In this document: piece by piece, positions 1 through 5,643 of the stretch | Layout: the number at the start of each line of letters is the position of its first letter | How positions within the stretch are numbered: position 1 is the first letter of the stretch | Source: Chloroflexota bacterium | GTDB taxonomy: Bacteria; Chloroflexota; Anaerolineae; Aggregatilineales; UBA2796 | DNA: 5,875 bases | Direction: 5' to 3' | Assembly: GCA_003695215.1 (NCBI GenBank) | Contig: RFIM01000026.1 | Coordinates: 1-5,875 of the forward strand | Made by a program: the position numbers and the translations under genes | The notes under the pieces: generated by a model | Databases searched by the model: none | What the model was told of the DNA's origin: nothing | What the model saw: the letters and a program-made list of their open reading frames with translations, nothing else

Positions 1-11
1 ATCTGCGCCAT
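1..11 (-). CDS. Start of an FMN-riboswitch-controlled gene (first codons only)
   Basis: Only the first three codons and part of a fourth lie in the window, reading Met-Ala-Gln and then Ile or Met. The start is chosen because GAGGG at 22-18 stands 6 bases upstream of the ATG at 11-9. A second ATG two codons upstream (17-15) is possible but has the GAGGG directly against it. The gene is the first one downstream of the FMN riboswitch on the same strand, so by knowledge of that riboswitch class it should encode riboflavin biosynthesis (ribD, ribE, ribBA or ribH type) or a riboflavin transporter. Nothing in the visible codons tells which. Confidence 0.4.
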
Positions 12-64
12 AGACATCCCTCGATCACTAGGCAGAATCGGGGCGGCGCAGGGTAGGCCAAGCG

Positions 65-90
65 GACTCGCAGCGCGTGAGCGCGGAGTC
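65..90 (-). other. Hairpin between riboswitch and start codon
   Basis: GACTC (65-69) pairs with GAGTC (86-90), and GCGC (73-76) with GCGC (81-84) around a 4-base loop, with a small asymmetric internal loop. It lies in the leader between the FMN aptamer and the start codon and could belong to the expression platform. It has no following T tract, so it is not a normal intrinsic terminator, and it does not itself cover the GAGGG ribosome site. The role is unknown. Confidence 0.3.
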
Positions 91-151
91 AGCGGAAGAC
101 ACCATGCAGAGACGGCAAAGCTCGGCTGCTAGGCCGCTGAAGCTCGCCGCC

Positions 152-292
152 GACCTTCTCCCATCCGGACTGTAACCGTCGGCTTCGGTGTCTCACCGAA
201 TCCACCGCTCAGCATTAGGCTGAGACGGGTCGCGGGCTAGGCGCTTAAGGCGCATCACCGCCGGTGGGGACTTCCACCCCGCCCCGAAGGTC
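152..292 (-). promoter_or_regulatory. FMN riboswitch (RFN element)
   Basis: Read on the minus strand this is a complete FMN aptamer. The closing helix P1 is a perfect 7-bp pair, GACCTTC (292-286) with GAAGGTC (158-152). Between them stand the conserved blocks of the family: GGGGCGGGGTGGAAGTCCCC, ACCGGCGGT, CCCGCGACCC, GGTGGATTCGGTGAGA, GCCGACGGTTACAGTCCGGATG and GGGAGAAGG. Two variable arms are visible: CTCAGC/GCTGAG around a CTAAT loop at about 211-226, and a small GCGC/GCGC arm at 241-253. The family binds FMN and turns off riboflavin genes. No hairpin followed by a T run lies between the aptamer and the start codon at 11, so control of translation, or a Rho-dependent mechanism, is more likely than classical attenuation. 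That last point is inference. Confidence 0.95.
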
Positions 293-312
293 TGCATCTA
301 CTTGTACCTGAA

Positions 313-341
313 AGTATAGCACCTTGCGCCAAAAAACACAA
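313..341 (-). promoter_or_regulatory. Promoter of the FMN riboswitch transcript
   Basis: On the minus strand an extended -10 element TGCTATACT (321-313) follows a weak -35 TTGTGT (341-336) at 17 bases. The expected transcript start near 306 is about 14 bases before the first base of riboswitch helix P1, exactly where a leader RNA should begin. The same TGCTATACT word recurs upstream of the recombinase gene. Confidence 0.65.
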
Positions 342-389
342 GCACGCTGAGATTGGTCAACTTGCACTGTGGCGCGCTACTGATAGCTA

Positions 390-398
390 TGGTAAACT
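390..398 (+). promoter_or_regulatory. Probable extended -10 promoter for the amino acid transporter
   Basis: TGGTAAACT is an extended -10 (TGn plus TAAACT) with no good -35 at the right distance. It would start RNA near 405, about 56 bases before the GTG start at 461. A very similar word, TGGTAAACC, stands before the VOC gene. This promoter diverges from the riboswitch promoter, and the two predicted starts are about 100 bases apart. Confidence 0.4.
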
Positions 399-460
399 CG
401 CAGCCTGACGTTAACCTGCCTTTAAGTGAAAGTCCGTAGGCTTCCAGGAGAGAGCATCCC

Positions 461-1282
461 GTGAACCGCAGCAAGTTGTTTTTGGCACTTCTAGCGCTGA
501 TGGCCCTAGCCTTGAGCGCGCCGATCGTCAGCGCCCAAGATGACCCGACACAGCGCATCCCGCCTATCCTGCCCGATCTAGGCGGCCGCGTCATCACTGC
601 CGTCTCGTCTAACGACTATACGCCCTTCGCTTTCTTCGATCAGACGCTTGGCAAGAACGTCGGCTTTGAGTATGAGCTGCTGGATGAAATTTGCCGCCGC
701 CTGAACTGCGTGCTGGAACATAAAGAGCGCGCTTGGGACGGCATGCTGGCAGCCATGAATCGCCGCGAGTACGACTTGGCGCACGTCGGTATCACTATCA
801 AAGATGAGCGCAAAGAGCTAGTGGATTTCTCCGATCCGTTCACTGTGGTCGAGTTGCGCTTGCTGGTGCGCGCTGATGAGACGCGCTTCAATAGCCTGAA
901 GGAACTGCAGGAGAACGCCAACTACAAGTTCGGCGCGCATCCTGGCACGACGTCCTACTTTGTGGCAGTTGATATCGTCGGCGCTGAGAACGAGGCGACG
1001 CGCATTGTGCCGTACGATGGCTTCGCTATCGCCGTCGAGGCGCTGATCAAAGGCGACGTGGACGCTGTGGTCGCTGATGCAGTCAGCGGTGTCGGCTTCA
1101 TCGGCGCCACAGCTGACAAGCTCAAGCTGCTGGACGATATCATCGGCACAGACCCGCTCGGGCTGGTCTTCCCCAAGGGCAGCGACTTGGTCGAGCCGTT
1201 CAATCTGGCGCTGGCTTCCATGCGCCATGATGGCTACCTGAAGTATCTGGAGAACAAGTGGTTCTTCCTGTTCCAGCCATGA
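461..1282 (+). CDS. Polar amino acid ABC transporter, substrate-binding protein
   Basis: Extracellular receptor of an amino acid importer, 273 residues, of the SBP_bac_3 family (GlnH/HisJ/ArtJ type). Residues 1-25 form a Sec signal peptide: a short basic start, a Leu/Ala-rich core and a probable SPase I site VSA|Q at 25/26. There is no lipobox cysteine. The mature domain begins at about 43. Family landmarks are NDYTPFAFF (51-59), GITIKDERKELVDFSDPF (110-127) with Arg117 as the expected carboxylate-binding Arg, GTTS (162-165), Asp206 as the expected amino-group ligand, and the closing GYLKYLENKWF (258-268). The exact amino acid cannot be read. The GTG start is supported by AGGAG at 446-450, 10 bases upstream. 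The permease gene follows after a strong terminator. Confidence 0.93.
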   Translation: MNRSKLFLALLALMALALSAPIVSAQDDPTQRIPPILPDLGGRVITAVSSNDYTPFAFFDQTLGKNVGFEYELLDEICRRLNCVLEHKERAWDGMLAAMNRREYDLAHVGITIKDERKELVDFSDPFTVVELRLLVRADETRFNSLKELQENANYKFGAHPGTTSYFVAVDIVGAENEATRIVPYDGFAIAVEALIKGDVDAVVADAVSGVGFIGATADKLKLLDDIIGTDPLGLVFPKGSDLVEPFNLALASMRHDGYLKYLENKWFFLFQP

Positions 1283-1302
1283 GCTGAGTGCCAAGTCACA
1301 AG

Positions 1303-1332
1303 ATGGGCAGGCGCGAGTCTGCCCATTTTTTT
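1303..1332 (+). terminator. Rho-independent terminator between binding protein and permease
   Basis: ATGGGCAG (1303-1310) pairs perfectly with CTGCCCAT (1319-1326) around an 8-base loop, followed by a run of seven T (1326-1332). This is a textbook intrinsic terminator 20 bases after the binding-protein stop codon. The permease starts only 25 bases after the T run, with no promoter visible between. It probably acts as a partial terminator that gives more binding-protein mRNA than permease mRNA, which is a known arrangement in ABC importer operons. Confidence 0.88.
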
Positions 1333-1357
1333 CAAAAGTTTCGGAGAGCTAGCTGAA

Positions 1358-2215
1358 TTGATCCACACAGAAATCGGCCAATCGCGCTTGCTGCCTTTCA
1401 GCCAGCGTTTGCGAAACTTGCCGTGGTGGGCGTTTTTGGCGGCGCTACTCGGCATTCTATTCGCGTGGCACATCCATACAGATCGGACTTACAACGAGAT
1501 ATTCCAGGCGATCCTGAACGGGGTCGGCATCACGCTGTACGTGACGGCTATCGCCTATAGCGCGGCGCTAGTGCTAGGCTTGCTGCTCGCCTTTGCGCGG
1601 CTCTCGAAGAACGTGATCGTCTACCAGCTGGCCACTTTTTACGTCGAGATCATACGCGGCGTGCCTGCGCTTGTGCTGCTGCTCTACATCGCCTTCGTCG
1701 GCTTTGAACTATACGTGAACGCGCTCAACGCGCTCGGCGCCTGGCTGCTGGAGCGCGGCTGGTTGCTCGGCCTTGGCGAACACTTCAACACTCTGCGCCT
1801 GCGCGATATTGACAACCTGACTCGCGCTATCGTAGCGCTCGTGATCGCCTATTCGCCGTTCGTCTCAGAGATATTTCGCGCAGGCATTGAGTCCATTCCG
1901 CGCGGCCAGATGGAAGCAGCGCGCTCGCTAGGCATGAATTACTGGCAGGCAATGCGCTACGTGATCCTGCCGCAAGCCATTCGGAACGTCCTGCCGCCGC
2001 TTGGCAACGACCTGATCGCCATGCTCAAGGACTCCTCACTCGTCTCGATCCTAGGCGTGCGCGATATCACAGGCGAAGGGCGCGTCGGCGCGGCACGCAC
2101 CTTTAGGACGTTCGAGACCTACAACATCATGGCCTTCTTGTACCTGAGCATGACGTTGGCGCTCTCAGGCGTGGTGCGCTGGCTCGAGCGGCGCACAGGC
2201 CAAGGGCGTCACTAA
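1358..2215 (+). CDS. Polar amino acid ABC transporter, permease (HisM/GlnP type)
   Basis: Inner-membrane channel subunit of an amino acid importer, 285 residues. Hydrophobic segments are visible at about 23-39, 55-80, 100-118, 155-172 and 257-273. Family signatures are EIIRGVPALVLLLY (97-110), the EAA loop that docks on the ATPase (EAARSLGMNYWQAMRYVILP, 186-205), then QAIRNVLPPLGND (206-218) and LKDSSLV (223-229). It is longer than the usual 215-240 residues because of an N-terminal extension with its own hydrophobic segment and an extra stretch at about 119-152. TTG at 1358 is chosen as start: it follows an in-frame TGA (1355-1357) directly and has GGAGAG at 1343-1348, 9 bases upstream. It should work with the upstream binding protein, but no ATPase gene is in the window. 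Its TAA overlaps the stop of the convergent protease gene. Confidence 0.93.
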   Translation: MIHTEIGQSRLLPFSQRLRNLPWWAFLAALLGILFAWHIHTDRTYNEIFQAILNGVGITLYVTAIAYSAALVLGLLLAFARLSKNVIVYQLATFYVEIIRGVPALVLLLYIAFVGFELYVNALNALGAWLLERGWLLGLGEHFNTLRLRDIDNLTRAIVALVIAYSPFVSEIFRAGIESIPRGQMEAARSLGMNYWQAMRYVILPQAIRNVLPPLGNDLIAMLKDSSLVSILGVRDITGEGRVGAARTFRTFETYNIMAFLYLSMTLALSGVVRWLERRTGQGRH

Positions 2216-3333
2216 GTGCGGTAGACGATATCGCGCCGATTGACCATGCCGACGAATTGGTCGCCTGCGAACACGGGCGCGTGATCGACGTTGTAGGCAT
2301 CCAGCTGCGCTTTGGCGCTCTCAAGCGGCTCTGTGAGGAACAGGATCGGGAAGGCGTTCAGCGGCAACATGACCTCGCCGACGCGCACTCTTCCCCATTC
2401 CAGGCGTGGCACGCGCTCAACTTGCTCAGCCGTGATCATGCCGACCAACATGCCGTTTTGGAAGACGGGAAAGGCCTGATCGGGAGCGTGATCCAAATAG
2501 CGCCACACCAAAAGCGCCAAAGGCAGGCGCGCGTCGATCAGCGGCACGTTATGCCGCAAGACGCGAAACAGCGGCGCTGCGCTCGGCAGGCCGCCCAGGC
2601 TCATCCGATAGCTCAGGCTGGCTGTGCTGTAGAGAAAACCTGCGATCAGCACGAACCAAAGCGCGTTGAACAAAAAGCCGTTGAAGAATAGCAGCGCAGC
2701 GAAGATCACGAATAAGCCTGCCATCGCCTGCCCGACGCGGCTGGCTTGTCGCGTCGCCTTGCGGTAACTGCCGCCGAAGTGCCACAGCACAGCCCGCAAG
2801 ACTCGCCCGCCATCCAAGGGAAAACCTGGCAGCAGGTTGAAAATGGCGAGCGTCAGGTTGATGAGCGCTAGCCAACGACAGACAGCGCCGACCAGATCAG
2901 GCAGCTGACCTAGCGCGCCAAACGTGAAAGCTAGCGCCAAGCTGGAGAGGGGGCCGAGAATAGCGATCCAGAACTCATGAGCAGGGCGCTCAGGATCGCG
3001 GGCGATGAACGCGACGCCGCCGAACAAGTGCAGCACAATCCGCTTGACGGGAATCCGATAGCGGATCGCCATGAGCGCGTGTGCCATCTCGTGCCAGAGG
3101 ATCGAGAGGATGAAGATCAGAGCTGCAATCGCGCCAAAAAGCCAATAAAATACGCCGTTTGTGCGCGGCACCTCGCGCGGCAGGACGCCCGCGGCCAAGC
3201 TGAAGGTGACTAAGGCTGCGATCAGCAACAGGCTTGGATCAACGCGCACTTCCACGCCGCTAAGCTCACCGACGCGCCAACCGCGTGCTGTTGGATCGAA
3301 ATCGGCGGGCATTCGCCTCACAAAACGCGCCAT
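2212..3333 (-). CDS. Site-2 protease family zinc metalloprotease (M50) with two CBS domains
   Basis: Intramembrane zinc protease, 373 residues. The zinc motif HEMAH is at 81-85 with Glu82 as catalytic base. The third ligand is Asp174 in NLLPGFPLDGGR (166-177), the typical S2P second motif. Membrane segments are visible at about 34-50, 61-80, 122-141, 152-170, 205-217 and 221-237. Residues about 258-310 and 318-372 form a CBS pair, each with a G-x-hydrophobic-V-G-M motif; in other proteins such pairs bind adenine nucleotides and control activity. The layout matches the M50B family seen in many bacteria and archaea. The substrate is unknown and no anti-sigma gene is adjacent. The start is uncertain: ATG 3333 has no well-spaced ribosome site, while ATG 3312 (Met8) has GAGG only 3 bases upstream. 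The gene lies 44 bases behind the recombinase. Confidence 0.93.
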   Translation of the reverse strand: MARFVRRMPADFDPTARGWRVGELSGVEVRVDPSLLLIAALVTFSLAAGVLPREVPRTNGVFYWLFGAIAALIFILSILWHEMAHALMAIRYRIPVKRIVLHLFGGVAFIARDPERPAHEFWIAILGPLSSLALAFTFGALGQLPDLVGAVCRWLALINLTLAIFNLLPGFPLDGGRVLRAVLWHFGGSYRKATRQASRVGQAMAGLFVIFAALLFFNGFLFNALWFVLIAGFLYSTASLSYRMSLGGLPSAAPLFRVLRHNVPLIDARLPLALLVWRYLDHAPDQAFPVFQNGMLVGMITAEQVERVPRLEWGRVRVGEVMLPLNAFPILFLTEPLESAKAQLDAYNVDHAPVFAGDQFVGMVNRRDIVYRT

Positions 3334-3371
3334 CTCAGGTTGCGTGCTTCAAGCTCAAACCGATAAGGCAA

Positions 3372-3380
3372 AGTGTATCA
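3372..3380 (-). promoter_or_regulatory. Probable promoter of the protease gene, overlapping the recombinase stop codon
   Basis: On the minus strand TGATACACT (3380-3372) is an extended -10 (TGn plus TACACT). Its TGA is the stop codon of the recombinase gene. The best -35-like word is TTGGGC (3402-3397) at 19 bases, inside the recombinase coding sequence. RNA would start near 3365 and give a leader of about 32 bases to the ATG at 3333. Confidence 0.5.
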
Positions 3381-4373
3381 CTCATCCAGCACGTTTGCCC
3401 AAATATCTGTAGCTGCGCGGTCTAGCTCTAAGGCAGAGTTCACGTAGCGCTCTGTCGTGGCGATGCTAGAATGACCTAGCGCTTGGCGGATCAGCTCAAA
3501 GGAGACGCCTGCCTCGTAGGCGCCGCGCGCGAAGGAACGGCGTAGGTCGTGCGGCGAGATGCGCGGCAAGCCGGCCGCTTTTGCTGCTTGCTGCACCACA
3601 TTCCACACCGCCCTATCCGTGATGCCGCTGGTTGTGACTGTGCCGTTCGCCCAGATGCGCGAGAAGAGCGGATTATCGCCTTCAGGGCGCGGATGATAGG
3701 CGCGCCAGTGCTCAATAGCGCTGAAAGTCATCTCTGGTAGCTTCACAGGGCGCATCTTCTCGCCCTTGCCGTGAACCTTGAGAATTTGGTTGCGCCCTTG
3801 CCGCGTCAAATCGCTCCATAGCGCCGCTGCCACTTCATCGCGACGCAAGCCGCAGGTCACCATCAGCGTGATGATGGCCACGTTGCGCGCCTTCAAAGCA
3901 GGATTGCGCGCCTCGCTGCTGCGCAGCTTGCTCAGCATAGCCCGAATCTCCTCAGGCGAGAGCCAGGTGCCGCTGCGCTGACCTGCCTCTGCGCGCGGCG
4001 CCTTCACACGGCTCAGGCCGCTGGCTGCGGCATAGTCAAGGCGCTCGATATCTGCCATAAGTTGCGCCAGCCAGACCACTGAAGCCTTCGCTTGCATGAT
4101 GGACTGCTTGCCAAGGCCTTCGGCCTTCAACTTGCCGAGCCATGCCTTCAGGTTAGCAGTGGCAAGGCTCTCAACGGCCAGCCTGACGGGCAAGGCTTTG
4201 AGATCGAGCGCCTCTGGAGCGAGGGCGTGAATCTCAGCCAAATAGCGCTTGATCCACCGCCGATAGGCGCGCTGCGTGTGCGCAGAGAGCCCTGCCATGG
4301 CCACGAGCAGATTGACATGCTCCAGATCGGGCGGTGCGGCATTCGGTTGCGCGTACGGGACAAGATCGGTCAT
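3378..4373 (-). CDS. Tyrosine recombinase/integrase (XerC/D-like)
   Basis: DNA-cutting and joining enzyme of the tyrosine recombinase family, 331 residues from the chosen start. Residues about 18-125 form the helical core-binding (SAM-like) domain, with AHTQRAYRRWIKRYLAEI at 31-48. The catalytic domain follows LSPEEI (138-143). The active site is complete: Arg177 in TCGLRRDE, Lys203 in HGKGEK, His275 and Arg278 in HDLRR, His301 in LGHSS and nucleophile Tyr310 in TTERYVN. ATG 4373 is preferred over an in-frame ATG at 4436 because a promoter -10 sits at 4409-4404, between the two, and GAGAG lies 6 bases before 4373. I see no phage genes, attachment sites, tRNA or resolvase partner, so it may be a chromosomal recombinase or the remnant of a mobile element. 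Target unknown. Confidence 0.93.
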   Translation of the reverse strand: MTDLVPYAQPNAAPPDLEHVNLLVAMAGLSAHTQRAYRRWIKRYLAEIHALAPEALDLKALPVRLAVESLATANLKAWLGKLKAEGLGKQSIMQAKASVVWLAQLMADIERLDYAAASGLSRVKAPRAEAGQRSGTWLSPEEIRAMLSKLRSSEARNPALKARNVAIITLMVTCGLRRDEVAAALWSDLTRQGRNQILKVHGKGEKMRPVKLPEMTFSAIEHWRAYHPRPEGDNPLFSRIWANGTVTTSGITDRAVWNVVQQAAKAAGLPRISPHDLRRSFARGAYEAGVSFELIRQALGHSSIATTERYVNSALELDRAATDIWANVLDE

Positions 4374-4403
4374 GCGCTTCTCTCGGTGCGAAGAACTGCG
4401 CAG

Positions 4404-4433
4404 AGTATAGCATGCTCCTGCAGGCGCCGTCAG
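4404..4433 (-). promoter_or_regulatory. Promoter of the recombinase gene
   Basis: On the minus strand the extended -10 TGCTATACT (4412-4404) is preceded by the -35-like word CTGACG (4433-4428) at 18 bases. The expected RNA start near 4397 gives a leader of about 24 bases to ATG 4373. It lies back to back with the promoter of the VOC gene. Confidence 0.6.
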
Positions 4434-4439
4434 CAAAAG

Positions 4440-4469
4440 TTGCCGATTGTGTGCGAAATGTGGTAAACC
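4440..4469 (+). promoter_or_regulatory. Probable promoter of the VOC-family gene
   Basis: The -35-like TTGCCG (4440-4445) and the extended -10 TGGTAAACC (4461-4469) are 18 bases apart. RNA would start near 4476, about 32 bases before the ATG at 4508. The -10 word nearly equals that of the amino acid transporter promoter (TGGTAAACT at 390-398). Confidence 0.45.
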
Positions 4470-4502
4470 TCAGCGAGCGCGGTTGGGCTCAGATGTGAGG
4501 TT
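4466..4502. repeat. 7-bp inverted repeat over promoter and ribosome site of the VOC gene
   Basis: AACCTCA (4466-4472) and TGAGGTT (4496-4502) are perfect inverted copies with centres 30 bp apart. One arm overlaps the predicted -10, the other contains the TGAGG ribosome site of the gene at 4508. It could be a split operator, with arms about three helix turns apart, or an RNA stem hiding the ribosome site if transcription starts further upstream than predicted. A 7-bp match may also be chance. Confidence 0.35.
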
Positions 4503-4507
4503 GTGCA

Positions 4508-5464
4508 ATGTCGTTTCAACTCGACCATGTGGTGATCGCCGTCTCAGATTTGACGCGTGCAATGGCTGATTATCGCGCTCTGGGCTTCACTGTGCTGGAA
4601 GGCGGCGTCCACGCAAGCGGCACGACACACAACGCGCTGATCGTCTTCGCTGACGGCACCTACCTGGAGCTGCTGGCTGCTACAGGCAAAGCGCCTGTGC
4701 CAGAGGCACTCGATTTCAGCCCGATGCTGGCTCATGGCGAAGGCTTGAGCGGCTTCGCCCTGCGCGCCGAGAATTTACCGCACTTGGCAGCGGCGCTACG
4801 CCAACGCGGCGTGCGCTTGAGCGCGCTATGGCCTGGCGCGCGCCAAAGGCCTGATGGCACACAGATCGCCTGGCGCGTAGCTTTGGTGGATGACGACTTC
4901 CTGCCTTTCCTGATCGAAGATATCACGCCGCGTGCGCTGCGCGTGCCTGACGATCCGCGCCTGACAGGGCACGCCAACGGCGTCAGCGGCATCAGCGGCG
5001 TCGAGCTGGTCACGCCTGATCTCGCCGCGGCGCAAGCGCGCTACAGTGCCTTGCTCGGCGCACCGCCCGAGCCTGAAGATATGCCTGCTTTCCGCGGCTT
5101 TGCGCTGCAAGGCGCGCAGCTGGTCATCAGTGCGCCACAGCCCGAGACGGCTGAGCAGGTCATCAGCTGGTCAGCAGAGCCGCTCTCAGCTATAGAGAGC
5201 CAAATTGATACGCTCTTCAACGCAGAAGTGCCTTTGGAAGTGCGCGCGCTGCTGCATCAGTCAGGGCAAATGTGGCAACAGTATCAGGCTGAGATCAAGC
5301 GCCAGATCGCCGAACGCGCGGCCTATCTGGCCCAGCGCACTAACGCCGAGTCGCTCTACGTTGTGCGCCTGTGGCAATCTTCAGCTACGCAGGACTTCCC
5401 GCTCGCCGATCTCGCCCTGACGCATAACGTCCGCTTCACGCTTCACACACCCAATCTCGACTGA
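4508..5464 (+). CDS. VOC (glyoxalase-like) family protein with unassigned C-terminal part
   Basis: 318 residues. The N-terminal half is a VOC fold of the glyoxalase-like (Glyoxalase_3) kind: LDHVVIAVSDLTRAMADYRALGF (5-27) starts the first module, and GTYLELLAA (50-58) closes its sheet. His7, His41 and Glu54 are the likely metal or substrate contacts. A second VOC-like module starts near GHANGVSGISGVELVTPDL (154-172) and continues through FRGFALQGAQLVIS (195-208). From about 225 the sequence turns helical and charged (QMWQQYQAEIKRQIAERAAYL, 254-274) and does not look like the end of a VOC module. VOC enzymes include isomerases, dioxygenases and resistance proteins; the reaction here cannot be named. 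ATG 4508 has TGAGG 7 bases upstream. The gene diverges from the recombinase. Confidence 0.85.
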   Translation: MSFQLDHVVIAVSDLTRAMADYRALGFTVLEGGVHASGTTHNALIVFADGTYLELLAATGKAPVPEALDFSPMLAHGEGLSGFALRAENLPHLAAALRQRGVRLSALWPGARQRPDGTQIAWRVALVDDDFLPFLIEDITPRALRVPDDPRLTGHANGVSGISGVELVTPDLAAAQARYSALLGAPPEPEDMPAFRGFALQGAQLVISAPQPETAEQVISWSAEPLSAIESQIDTLFNAEVPLEVRALLHQSGQMWQQYQAEIKRQIAERAAYLAQRTNAESLYVVRLWQSSATQDFPLADLALTHNVRFTLHTPNLD

Positions 5465-5468
5465 CTAT

Positions 5469-5488
5469 CGCCAATAATCGTCTTGGCG
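5469..5488. terminator. Short hairpin after the VOC gene, possible weak terminator
   Basis: CGCCAA (5469-5474) pairs with TTGGCG (5483-5488) around an 8-base loop, 4 bases after the VOC stop codon. There is no T run on either strand, so termination here would be weak or Rho-assisted. In the other direction the same bases are the last codons of the small broken reading frame. Low confidence. Confidence 0.2.
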
Positions 5489-5585
5489 CTGTCCTTGGCA
5501 CAAGAGGCAGTTAACTTGACTGTGCTCGCCTTCGATCTGGCTGATCGGTGACAGATGCCAAAAAGCGTCCGCTGCGCTGCATTAC

Positions 5586-5622
5586 ATCAATTCCGTCTGC
5601 AAGCGGAAGCGCACAAATTGAT
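5586..5622. repeat. Nested inverted repeat inside the broken small frame
   Basis: ATCAATT (5586-5592) is the perfect inverse of AATTGAT (5616-5622). Directly inside it CCG (5593-5595) pairs with CGG (5604-5606) around an 8-base loop, leaving 9 unpaired bases on one side. An alternative continuous stem is TTCCG (5591-5595) with CGGAA (5604-5608). On the minus strand it ends one base before the in-frame TAA. No T run follows. It could be a weak termination structure for arsC or a chance repeat. Confidence 0.3.
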
Positions 5623-5643
5623 TCTCGCTCGCTGGCGTGCGCT

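Noticed and set aside
362..390. TTGCAC plus AGCTAT at 17 bases as promoter for the binding protein
   Set aside because: The -10 match is poor; the extended -10 TGGTAAACT just downstream is better.
298..597. Open frame of 99 codons on the minus strand
   Set aside because: It runs through the riboswitch promoter and the signal peptide region of the binding protein; it has low-complexity, unprotein-like composition and no ribosome site.
818..1294. Open frame of 158 codons antisense to the binding protein
   Set aside because: It is a shadow of the clear SBP gene on the plus strand and has no recognisable motif.
2257..2691. Open frame of 144 codons antisense to the protease
   Set aside because: It is Gln/His-rich composition typical of reading a coding strand backwards, and the opposite strand has HEMAH and CBS motifs.
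4374..4436. Upstream extension of the recombinase to the ATG at 4436
   Set aside because: The 21 added residues are unlike the family, and the probable -10 element at 4409-4404 lies inside them, so the ATG at 4436 would not be transcribed from it.
4092..4466. Open frame of 124 codons antisense to the recombinase start
   Set aside because: It overlaps a well-supported gene and two divergent promoters, and has no family resemblance.
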